The notes under the pieces were generated by a model that saw only the letters and a program-made list of their open reading frames with translations, was not told the origin of the DNA and searched no databases. A program made the translations under genes and the position numbers. Below, piece by piece: positions 34,383 through 42,134 of a stretch of DNA of 64,000 nt; the first letter of the stretch is position 1; the number at the start of each line of letters is the position of its first letter. The stretch comes from Propionibacteriaceae bacterium UBA6122 (lineage in GTDB: Bacteria > Actinomycetota > Actinomycetes > Propionibacteriales > Propionibacteriaceae). The stretch spans positions 62,560-126,559 of the forward strand of contig DIVW01000040.1 in NCBI GenBank assembly GCA_002428365.1. The letters run 5' to 3'.

Positions 34383-35516
34383 CTACGGCTTCAACCCGAT
34401 GAGGTGCACCGCCGTGGCCTTGAACGTGGCCTCGACCAAGTCGCCTTCGCGCAACCCCATCTCGCTGGCTGACGCCTTGGTGACATCCGCGACTACCTTC
34501 GCCCCGCAGTCGACGCTAACCCGCACAAAGGGTCCTTTGCCGACGATCCTGGTGATCACGCCGCTCAGCCGGTTGCGGGCGCTGGTGGTTGGGGTGGGCT
34601 GGCTGACCTGCCCACTCAGCCGCAGCGTTACATCCTCAGGCCGGAGGCAACACATCACCTGCTGTCCGATCCCGAAGGTGGAGATCGCCTCGATCCGGCC
34701 CTCGCCGACCTCAACGACAGCAAGACCGTCGTCGATGGACGTGATCCGCCCGGGTATTCGCGTTTGGACGCCGACGAAGGCCGCCACGTCCTCGTCGCAC
34801 GGCTCGGAAAAGACCATCTCGGGCACGTCATCCTGGCGAAGCTTGCCGTCGATGATCACCGCCATCCGGGTGCCCAATCGCCCAGCCTCGTCGAGATCAT
34901 GGGTGACCAGCACGGTGGCGCGCGGGGATTCGCGCAGGAGACGTCCAGTGTCGTCGATCAGTTGGGACCGGGCTGCGGCGTCAACCGAAGCGAAGGGCTC
35001 ATCCAGCAACAGCACCTCCGGCTCCAGCACGAAAGCTCTGGCGAGGCTGACCCGTTGGGCCTCCCCACTGGAAAGCTCGCGCGCGGAACGATTACGCAGG
35101 GCCAAGACGCCTAAGCGATCGAGCCACTCGTCCACCCGGACGTCGGCCTGCCGTCCACGTATCCCCCGGAATCTCAGTCCAGAAGCCACATTGCGGCGCA
35201 CGGTCGTGTCCAGCAGCATGGGTGCGGCCAGCACCAATCCGATACGGCGGCGCAGGTGGAGGGCGAGTCGCGGCGTCACTTTCTGGCCCTTCAGCAGCAC
35301 GCTCCCCTCCTGCGGGCCGACCAACAGGGCAAGCGCCAGCAGCAGAGTGCTCTTGCCGGCCCCATTCGGTCCCACGACGGCCACCGTCTCCTGGGCGCCT
35401 ACCCCAAAGCTTGGGATGCTCAGCACCTCACGCCCGCCGCGCCTCACCACGAGGTCGCGTACCTCCAAAACGGGTCGGCGCCCTGCCTCTTTGGACGCGT
35501 CGGGATCGAAGGCCAC
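34383..35516 (-). CDS. tupC: Tungstate ABC transporter ATP-binding protein with TOBE domain
   Basis: This 377-aa ATPase has GPNGAGKST (Walker A), LSSGEAQRVSLARA (signature), LLLDEPFASVD (Walker B) and the switch HD in VLVTHDLDEA. The C-terminal 130 residues hold TOBE/Mop-like folds (EAISTFGIGQQVMCCLRPEDV and a second SGVITRIVGKGPF), which bind oxyanions and can gate transport. It starts one base after the tupB stop at a GTG. It converges on moaA. Confidence 0.92.
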   Translation of the reverse strand: MAFDPDASKEAGRRPVLEVRDLVVRRGGREVLSIPSFGVGAQETVAVVGPNGAGKSTLLLALALLVGPQEGSVLLKGQKVTPRLALHLRRRIGLVLAAPMLLDTTVRRNVASGLRFRGIRGRQADVRVDEWLDRLGVLALRNRSARELSSGEAQRVSLARAFVLEPEVLLLDEPFASVDAAARSQLIDDTGRLLRESPRATVLVTHDLDEAGRLGTRMAVIIDGKLRQDDVPEMVFSEPCDEDVAAFVGVQTRIPGRITSIDDGLAVVEVGEGRIEAISTFGIGQQVMCCLRPEDVTLRLSGQVSQPTPTTSARNRLSGVITRIVGKGPFVRVSVDCGAKVVADVTKASASEMGLREGDLVEATFKATAVHLIGLKP

Positions 35517-35517
35517 C

Positions 35518-36162
35518 TCAATGCCTCTTTCCGCTTTGCTGCGCCCAGGTCAAGATGCCATTCACCAGGAAGGCAAGTGCGAGCAGAATGCCGGCCAGTT
35601 GGATGGCCGAACCGAAGTTGCCACGGCCAACATCAAGCACCATGGCCGTGGTCAACACTCGGGTCTGCCCGCTGATATTGCCGCCCACCATCATGGCGGC
35701 ACCCACTTCGGAGATCACGCTTCCGAAGCCAGCCATCAGGGCAGCAAGTAGCGAGAGTCGAGCTTCGCGCCACAGCCAAAACACGGTTTGCATCCGCGAT
35801 GCTCCCAACCCCTGAAGCTGAACCTGAAGTCGTGGATCGAGTTGGCCGATACCCGCAGCCGACAAACCAAGAATTACCGGGGTGGCGATCACGACTTCAG
35901 CCAGAATGATCGCCGACGGGGTGTAGATCATGTTGAGATCGCCCAGCGGGCCACTGCGCCACAACAGCAGCGCAATGGCCAGTCCAGCGACTACCGGCGG
36001 TAGGGCCATCCCGGTGTTGACCACGCTGAGAACCAGTCCGCGGCTGCGAAAGACCGACAGCGCCAGCACAGTGCCCAGCGGCAACCCGATCAACAAGCTG
36101 ATCGCTGTTGCGATGCCAGAAACCCCCAGAGATAGCAGGGTGATCTGGATCAGTTCGTCCAT
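35518..36162 (-). CDS. tupB: Tungstate ABC transporter permease
   Basis: This 214-aa permease has about six membrane helices and the TupB-type motif (TLLSLGVSGIATAISLLIGLPLG). The ATPase-coupling loop is near ISEVGAAMMVGGNISGQTRV. It forms the channel of the tungstate importer with TupC. It is closely packed between tupA and tupC. Confidence 0.92.
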   Translation of the reverse strand: MDELIQITLLSLGVSGIATAISLLIGLPLGTVLALSVFRSRGLVLSVVNTGMALPPVVAGLAIALLLWRSGPLGDLNMIYTPSAIILAEVVIATPVILGLSAAGIGQLDPRLQVQLQGLGASRMQTVFWLWREARLSLLAALMAGFGSVISEVGAAMMVGGNISGQTRVLTTAMVLDVGRGNFGSAIQLAGILLALAFLVNGILTWAQQSGKRH

Positions 36163-36189
36163 AACGCGCTCCCGCCGACTGCGCGGCCG

Positions 36190-37092
36190 CTACTTCAGCG
36201 CATCCTCGGCCTTGCCGGCATCGGCGGTGAACAGGGCCTTGCCGTACTTGGCTTTGCCGAAGCCGGCGATCAACTTCTGGCCGTCGGCAGAGACGAGGTA
36301 GTCCGAGAAAGCTGTCGCGGCCACGCTATTCACCTTGGGCCACTTCGCCGGGTTCACGCTCATCACGTGGTAAACGTTCAACAGGAACGGGTCCCCCTTC
36401 ACCAGCGAGGTCAGCTTTAGGTTGGCCGAGTTGGCTAGGAAGGTGGCATCGTCGGTGAGGGTATAGCCCTGCTTCTCGGAGGTGATCTGAAGTGTCGCGC
36501 CCATTCCCTGGCCGGACTGCAGGTACCACGCTTGGCCCTTGGGAGTGATCCCAGCCGTCTTCCAGATAGCGAGTTCCTTGGTCTCAGTACCGGAGCCATC
36601 GCCGCGGGCGACGAAGGTCGACTTTGAGTTGGCAATCTTGGTGAACGCCTCGCTGGCAGTCTTGGCGCTGGCGATGCCAGCCGGGTCGGCACCTGGGCCG
36701 ACGATCAAAAAGTAGTTGTGCATCACGAGCTTGCGGTCGACCGCGAAGCCGGCGTCAGCGAGGGCTTTCTCCGCGGCCGGCGCGTGCACGAGCAGCACGT
36801 CCGCGTTACCCTCTTCGCCCATCTTCAACGCCTGCCCGGTGCCGACGGCAACGGTCTTAACCTGATAGCCAGAGGCACTTTCGAAGGCTGGCACCAATTC
36901 GTCGAGCAGCCCCGAATCCTGCGTGGAGGTTGTGGTGGCAAGGATCAAGGTCTTTGGGTTGGAAGCAGCCGGGTCAGTAGCGCCGGAGGAAGGGGCTGGG
37001 CCGGAGCATGCCGAGAATGTCAGCAGGGCTGCGACCGCGATCACCCCGAAATGTGCTGAATGGAACCGTTTCTTGATGGCCGTCGTGCGCAT
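36190..37092 (-). CDS. tupA: Tungstate-binding lipoprotein
   Basis: This 300-aa lipoprotein has a signal peptide and lipobox (TFSAC), followed by the TupA fingerprint TTTSTQDSGLLDELVPAFE. Residues of the TTTS motif coordinate tungstate, distinguishing TupA from ModA. ARGDGSGTETKELAIW is the second conserved site. The ATG at 37092 is preceded by GAGAGGGG, which lies in a small hairpin (see 37099-37112). Tungsten specificity fits the AOR encoded nearby. Confidence 0.94.
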   Translation of the reverse strand: MRTTAIKKRFHSAHFGVIAVAALLTFSACSGPAPSSGATDPAASNPKTLILATTTSTQDSGLLDELVPAFESASGYQVKTVAVGTGQALKMGEEGNADVLLVHAPAAEKALADAGFAVDRKLVMHNYFLIVGPGADPAGIASAKTASEAFTKIANSKSTFVARGDGSGTETKELAIWKTAGITPKGQAWYLQSGQGMGATLQITSEKQGYTLTDDATFLANSANLKLTSLVKGDPFLLNVYHVMSVNPAKWPKVNSVAATAFSDYLVSADGQKLIAGFGKAKYGKALFTADAGKAEDALK

Positions 37093-37098
37093 GTATGA

Positions 37099-37135
37099 CC
37101 CCTCTCAAGGGGAGAAAGCTGATCGCTTGGTCAGC
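37099..37135 (-). promoter_or_regulatory. tupA leader: ribosome-site hairpin and inverted repeat
   Basis: In the minus strand CCCCT and AGGGG can pair around a four-base loop, covering the tupA ribosome binding site. Just upstream an inverted repeat GCTGA(N8)TCAGC spans 37118-37135. These could be a translational switch and an operator for oxyanion control. Confidence 0.4.
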
Positions 37136-37348
37136 GCTTTGACTGTACTCGCGCACGGCTGAGGTAGGGCCCAAACGAGCGCGCACTACCCCGCAGACCG
37201 CCCGGGACGTCGCTGAGCTGTTGAATATTCCAGTCGAAGACCCGCCGGCCGCAGCGGACTGCAAAGATCAAGCTGTCAAGGGTCAAGATCAGACCAGGCT
37301 CAAGCACCAGCGGCCCGGCGCTGGCTGCTCACCATTTCGGAGGTACCC

Positions 37349-37837
37349 ATGGAGCTCTGCACGGTGATCACAGTCTCTGACCGAAGCGCCGCCGGCCTCA
37401 GGACGGATGTCTCCGGGCCAGTCCTGGCCCAGGCGCTGCGCGCTGGTGGCTTCGAGGTATCAGTGGTCGTCGTCCCCGATGGTGAGGATTCGGTCCGCAA
37501 TGCCTTGCGGGCGGCGCTGGCTGCCGGCGCCCGGCTGATCGTGACCACGGGCGGCACCGGCGTCGGCCCCCGGGATCAAACCCCCGAAGGGACCGCTGCG
37601 GTCATTGACCGGGCTTTGCCCGGCATCGCTGAGGCCCTGCGCGCCGAGGGACGCCAGCATTCGGCCCATGCCGCGCTGAGCCGAGGCCTGGCCGGAGTGG
37701 TGAACCCCACCCCCACTTCACGCGGTGCCCTGATCGTGAATCTGCCCGGCAGTCCCAAAGCTGCCAAGGAAGGTGGCGAAGTGCTCCTCCCCCTTGCCGG
37801 ACACGTCCTGGATCAGCTCAGCGGCGGGGACCACTGA
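37349..37837 (+). CDS. mogA: Molybdopterin adenylyltransferase MogA/MoaB
   Basis: This 162-aa protein has the MPT-binding fold: VITVSDRSAAGLRTD, IVTTGGTGVGPRDQTPEGT and LIVNLPGSPKAA. It adenylylates molybdopterin before metal insertion by MoeA. The site CGGAGG lies before the ATG. It is divergent from tupA across a 256-bp gap. Confidence 0.93.
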   Translation: MELCTVITVSDRSAAGLRTDVSGPVLAQALRAGGFEVSVVVVPDGEDSVRNALRAALAAGARLIVTTGGTGVGPRDQTPEGTAAVIDRALPGIAEALRAEGRQHSAHAALSRGLAGVVNPTPTSRGALIVNLPGSPKAAKEGGEVLLPLAGHVLDQLSGGDH

Positions 37838-38015
37838 CCGGCCCTTCGCTAGTCAAAAGGCCGCAATGAACGACCCGCTTTACCCTGCCCAGCGGGCAGC
37901 GTCCAAAGGGTGGGACAAAATGGCGAAATCTCTAACCCGGCCGTAATGCCGCAGGGGTTGGCTGTAACCAAACGCTGGTTCGCTAGATCGATAGCCAATC
38001 GAAAGCGAGCACACT

Positions 38016-39068
38016 GTGACGATTACTACCGCCAACCTCCGCGGAGTCACGGGGCGCATCCTGCACCTCAGCGGCACCGTACGCGATTGCACTCTCAATG
38101 AGCGCAACGTCATTCCCACCTCATGCGGAGACTTGATCCCGCGTTACGAGAAGCTCGAAACCCGCACCAAGCCCGGGCAATCGCTGTCGTTCTACAAGTC
38201 CGGGGCCCTGCGCAGCGTCTACCTCGAAGACCAGACCGAAGTGGCCACACCCATCGGGCCGCTACCGGCCGAGTTGGTCAGCTTCCATGAGGACGGCTCC
38301 CTCAACACCATTTTTCAGCTCAACGGCCAACTCAGTTACGCCTGGACCGAAACCGATGAGAAGCGGCTGGCCAAGGAATGGACGCTGGCCTTCGACTTCG
38401 CGACCATCACCGCAAAAATGATCGCTGTCCGCTTCCATCCCAGCGGCCAAGTGCGCAGCCTCACCCTCTGGCCAGGTGAGACGCTCATGCTCAACACTCC
38501 GGTCGGCGAAATTGCCTGCCGCACCGGCCTTAGCGTTCACCCCAACGGCACCCTCGCCTCCTTCGAGCCAGCCCTGCCCGTCGCCCTGGAGACCCCGATC
38601 GGCTACGTGTTGGCCTACGACGTGGACGCGTTCACCATCGACGGCGACCAAAACTCGGTCCGCTTCGACGATCAGGGCAACCTCACCCAAGTCACCACCG
38701 CTGGCGAAGTGATCGTTGAGGGGCCGGACGGCACCGTCCACATCTCCTCCAAAACCCGCTACGCCCTCACCGAGGACGTCCGAGTGAAGCTCTCCATCGA
38801 GCTCAGCTTCGACGGCGATCAGGTGCGGATCGACACCGGACGGGCGGCGCAGACCTTCGCCATCGCCGAAAACAAGTTCACCGTCCTTACCGACATCAAC
38901 ACCAAAGGACTGACCTCCTGCGATGTGGGTTGCGACAGTGGCAGCTGCGATAGCGGCGACTGTGACGGTGGCAGCTGCGACAGTGGGAGCTGCGAGACGG
39001 GCAGTTGCTCCACCGGCACCGGTTGCGACAGCTGTGTGGACGGCAAGTGCTCCGGGAAGTGCGCTTAG
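38016..39068 (+). CDS. Conserved protein with 11-cysteine C-terminal tail
   Basis: This 350-aa protein has a body (about 1-295) made of short beta-rich repeats like SFYKSGALRSVYLEDQT, SFHEDGSLNTIFQLNG and RFHPSGQVRSLTLWPG, which resemble MORN-type units. The last 49 residues (302-350) contain 11 Cys at 302, 306, 311, 316, 321, 326, 331, 337, 340, 345 and 349, mostly spaced five apart with Gly/Ser/Asp between. The tail is metallothionein-like. It follows mogA and the tungstate transporter. Similar bodies occur in anaerobes (from memory); the function is unknown. GTG start at 38016. Confidence 0.8.
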   Translation: MTITTANLRGVTGRILHLSGTVRDCTLNERNVIPTSCGDLIPRYEKLETRTKPGQSLSFYKSGALRSVYLEDQTEVATPIGPLPAELVSFHEDGSLNTIFQLNGQLSYAWTETDEKRLAKEWTLAFDFATITAKMIAVRFHPSGQVRSLTLWPGETLMLNTPVGEIACRTGLSVHPNGTLASFEPALPVALETPIGYVLAYDVDAFTIDGDQNSVRFDDQGNLTQVTTAGEVIVEGPDGTVHISSKTRYALTEDVRVKLSIELSFDGDQVRIDTGRAAQTFAIAENKFTVLTDINTKGLTSCDVGCDSGSCDSGDCDGGSCDSGSCETGSCSTGTGCDSCVDGKCSGKCA

Positions 39069-39183
39069 GGCTCACTGGCGGGGGGGACGACTCAACCGTT
39101 CCTAACCCCTGATAGTTCTTCGGCAGCACCGGGCCGCCAAGTGATGTCAAGGGGCGGTGGGGGCTGTTGATGACTTTCCGAAG

Positions 39184-39192
39184 TTATCCACA
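39184..39192. promoter_or_regulatory. Single DnaA-box-like nonamer
   Basis: TTATCCACA lies 51 bp upstream of the DUF222-HNH gene. A single copy has no origin meaning by itself but could be a DnaA-responsive site. Confidence 0.3.
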
Positions 39193-39242
39193 GGTATCGA
39201 ATCTGTGTTCTATTTGGGGGATGGGCGTGGCAGGGTTGAAGT

Positions 39243-40619
39243 GTGAAAGCAATCACCCTGATTCCGGCGGCGCAGGCCCTGGCTGAGATCGAATCTGCGC
39301 TAGACCGCATCGATCCGGCCCGGGCAGGGCTCGACGCGCCTTCGCGGCTGGCGCTGGTGCGCAGCTCGCGCCGAATCCGAGCACGGGTTGAGGCGCTGAC
39401 GGCAACGCTAATTGGCGAGGCCGATCAGGCGAACGCTTCGCTGATCGCGGCTGGCACGCCGCTGAAGTCGTGGTTGGGCATGGGTGAGACGTTGTCGCGA
39501 CGGGAGGCGTCCGCGGCGGTAGGACGGGCACGGGTGTTGGCGGAGCATCCGCTGATCGGCGAGGCCGCCACCGCCGGCCGGATCGGCATTGGGCAAGCTC
39601 AGGCAATCGGGCGAGTGCTGCAGGGCTTGGCCCCGCAGTTGAGCGCTCAGCAGCAAGCGGCGGCCGAACAGGTGATGGTTGGGCTGGCCAGCCACCTCGA
39701 CTCTGAACAGTTGGCGAAGGCCGCACCCCTGGTGCTGGCGGAGGTGGCGCCCAGTGATGCCGAGACGTTGCTGGAAACCAAACTGCAGCGAGAGGCCGAG
39801 CAGGCCCACCGGCAACGGAGCCTGCGCTGGTTTACCGACGCCGGTTCGATCAGATTCGAGGGCAGCCTGCCCCGGGCCGAGGGCGAGCGGCTCATCACCT
39901 TGGTGAACCTGCACGCCGAGAGCCTGCGACGCACCGCTATCGAGGCCCGTGATCCGCTGGCGACCCCGGTCACCCAGGAGCAGCGCCGCGCCGACGCCTT
40001 CCTCGCGATGCTGCTCAGCGTCGAGAAGTCCAAGCCGATCCCAGGAGTTGGCGGCGCCAGGGTGATCGTGAAGCTCGACTACCAACACCTACTCGGTGCG
40101 GCGGCCGCAGCTGGGATCCTGAGCGAAGACCAGCCGATCTCAGCGGCAGAACTGCGCCAACTATGCTGCGATGCCGAGCTGATCCCAGCCGTCTTGGGCG
40201 AAGCTGGCGAAGTGCTCGACGTCGGTCGATCATCCCGGCTGGTTACCGCACCAATCCGCACCGCACTTATCTTGCGCGACGGTGGCTGCGTTTTCCCCGG
40301 CTGCCGACTGCGCCCCGAGCTTTGCGAAGCTCACCACATCATTCCCTGGTGGGACGGCGGAAATACCGCCCTGTCGAACCTCGTCCTGCTCTGCCACACC
40401 CACCACGCGCTCGTCGAGCCAGCCAAGTACGGGCTGCGCGATCAGTGGCAGGTGCAACTCGACGCCACCGGCAAACCCGAGTTCATTGCGCCCCGAAGAT
40501 GCCGATCCCAACTGGCGACGACCGAGTCGAGTTCGGCTGTCGATCCGGCACCAAGCCTTCGGGGTCGCGCTCAGCCCAATCCAGAACAACCCGGTGCACC
40601 ACCGCGGCAGGTCGCCTGA
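39243..40619 (+). CDS. DUF222 / HNH endonuclease signature protein
   Basis: This 458-aa protein has an N-terminal DUF222 helical domain (residues about 1-330) and a C-terminal HNH motif: GCVFPGCRLRPELCEAHHIIPWWDGGNTALSNLVLLCHTHH. These genes are common and often multicopy in actinobacteria; the nuclease role is inferred from the motif. The GTG at 39243 is used. The tail after residue 430 is Pro/Ser-rich. Confidence 0.9.
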   Translation: MKAITLIPAAQALAEIESALDRIDPARAGLDAPSRLALVRSSRRIRARVEALTATLIGEADQANASLIAAGTPLKSWLGMGETLSRREASAAVGRARVLAEHPLIGEAATAGRIGIGQAQAIGRVLQGLAPQLSAQQQAAAEQVMVGLASHLDSEQLAKAAPLVLAEVAPSDAETLLETKLQREAEQAHRQRSLRWFTDAGSIRFEGSLPRAEGERLITLVNLHAESLRRTAIEARDPLATPVTQEQRRADAFLAMLLSVEKSKPIPGVGGARVIVKLDYQHLLGAAAAAGILSEDQPISAAELRQLCCDAELIPAVLGEAGEVLDVGRSSRLVTAPIRTALILRDGGCVFPGCRLRPELCEAHHIIPWWDGGNTALSNLVLLCHTHHALVEPAKYGLRDQWQVQLDATGKPEFIAPRRCRSQLATTESSSAVDPAPSLRGRAQPNPEQPGAPPRQVA

Positions 40620-40708
40620 CGGGCACGGCATCTGGGTGCACTACGGCTCAGCGCCGCGGCGGGTGGTGCCCGCAGTTGCCAGGCCCGCGGCTTGGAGCGC
40701 TGGGGCTC

Positions 40709-41443
40709 TCAGCCCACGTCCTCCTGGGGCACCTCAACGGTGGGCTCTTCGCTCGGCGCGGTGATCGGGTCAGCAGTCACCGGGGCCGCGGGCGGCCCGA
40801 TTGGTGCCGCAAGGTCGATGGTGCGCACCGTCCGCGGCGCCAGCGGAGCCGAAACATAGGTGGGTCGAGTGATCGGGATCGGATCCCACAACGAACCGAC
40901 CGGCTGGATCGGCAGGCTCAGTTCGATCGAGTGCTCATGGGCCGCAGCGTCGAGTTGGCTGAGCGAAAGCGCGATCGTCTCCTCCTCGGTCCCGTTGCGA
41001 ATCCGGTCGGCACGACGTTCGAAGTTGGCTCGCATCACCCGGACGCTGAAACGGGCCACCACCAGGAAGCCCACGATCACGGCGAACGGCACCAAGGCAC
41101 CCCACCAGGCTCCGACACCGAAGGCGGCCAACGCAGCCACCAGCACTTGGGCGACCAGCAAGAAGATCAATACCCGGCGCCGCCGCTGGGCTGCCTGGGC
41201 GTCGAGCAGTCTAAGTTCCCGCAGTCCAGCCCGCCGAGTAAGCGGGGTGGAGATGTCGGCCTCCCCCGGATCGGCCTCGGCCAGCGAGGTTCCCGAGCGG
41301 ACGATCGTCACCTCATTACTGAACGGAATTGCGGGATCAACGTCGTCGACGAGGTCCTCACCCCGGTGCCGCAGGAAGAAGGGCACCAGGTAGATCAGCC
41401 AGGCTGCCGCGATGGCGCCAAAGATCAGCCCGGTGAAACCCAT
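40709..41443 (-). CDS. GlpR/SepX-like membrane protein of the Glp locus
   Basis: This 244-aa protein has an N-terminal helix followed by YLVPFFLRHR and a paired TM block near residues 85-140 (RRRVLIFLLVAQVLVAALAA and GALVPFAVIVGFLVVARF). The tail is Pro-rich. It lies beside rimJ-like, glp and 5-formyltetrahydrofolate cyclo-ligase genes, the actinobacterial order in which GlpR/SepX, a membrane partner of FtsZ-binding Glp, is found. The ATG at 41443 is preferred over a TTG at 41464. Confidence 0.75.
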   Translation of the reverse strand: MGFTGLIFGAIAAAWLIYLVPFFLRHRGEDLVDDVDPAIPFSNEVTIVRSGTSLAEADPGEADISTPLTRRAGLRELRLLDAQAAQRRRRVLIFLLVAQVLVAALAAFGVGAWWGALVPFAVIVGFLVVARFSVRVMRANFERRADRIRNGTEEETIALSLSQLDAAAHEHSIELSLPIQPVGSLWDPIPITRPTYVSAPLAPRTVRTIDLAAPIGPPAAPVTADPITAPSEEPTVEVPQEDVG

Positions 41444-41503
41444 ACTCGAAACGGTAAGGGCCAACCGGTGACTCAGGGCCGACCAGACCCGGAGTGTCGA
41501 GGA

Positions 41504-42124
41504 TTACCCCTGATCAGAGCGTCGTCGAAGGTAGCCAGCGAGCACCGATTCGGTCACTTCCTCGGAAGTCAGCACGAACATGTCGTGGTCGCGCCACTCG
41601 CCATTGACGTGCATGTAGCGCTCCCGCCGTCCCTCCAGCCGGAAGCCCAACTTGTAAACCACCGCCAGCGAGTTGGTGTTTTCCGGCCGAATCGCGATCT
41701 CTACCCGGTGTAGGCCGATGGCAAAACAATGGTCAGTGGCCATCGCCACCGCGGTCGGGATGATGCCGCGTCCAGCCCACTCCGAGTCGACCCAGTAGCC
41801 GACCTGCGCCCAGCCGGCCGAGCCGCGGGTGATCCCGGAGACGGTCACTTGTCCCACGAATCTGGGCCGCTCACCGTCGGGGGTGTAATCCACCGCCCAG
41901 GGCAACACCAGACCAGCCTTCGCGCGAGTATTCAGGCTGCGCACCAGCTGGGCGAAAGTCATCGTTGGTTCAGGCGAGTTCGGTGGCCGGGTGGAATCCC
42001 AGCGCCGAAACCACATCGGTGACTGAGCTCGGATGCGAGCCCAGGCCACCTCATCGCGCCGCCGCAGCGGCCGCAGGGTGACCGGTGGGCTACTCAGCCG
42101 GACCGGCCAGTTCGGGTTGGCCAT
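41504..42124 (-). CDS. GNAT acetyltransferase, RimJ-like
   Basis: This 206-aa protein has the GNAT fold with the acetyl-CoA loop AQVGYWVDSEWAGRGIIPTA and a later HRVEIAIRPENTNSLAVVYKLGF motif. RimJ/RimI enzymes acetylate protein N-termini, including ribosomal S5. It lies 10 bp after the glp stop. ATG 42124 is used; longer frames overlap glp. Confidence 0.88.
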   Translation of the reverse strand: MANPNWPVRLSSPPVTLRPLRRRDEVAWARIRAQSPMWFRRWDSTRPPNSPEPTMTFAQLVRSLNTRAKAGLVLPWAVDYTPDGERPRFVGQVTVSGITRGSAGWAQVGYWVDSEWAGRGIIPTAVAMATDHCFAIGLHRVEIAIRPENTNSLAVVYKLGFRLEGRRERYMHVNGEWRDHDMFVLTSEEVTESVLAGYLRRRSDQG

Positions 42125-42134
42125 TCGCCGCGGC

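Noticed and set aside
39184..39192. Replication origin
   Set aside because: Only one DnaA-box-like site and no dnaA/dnaN context.
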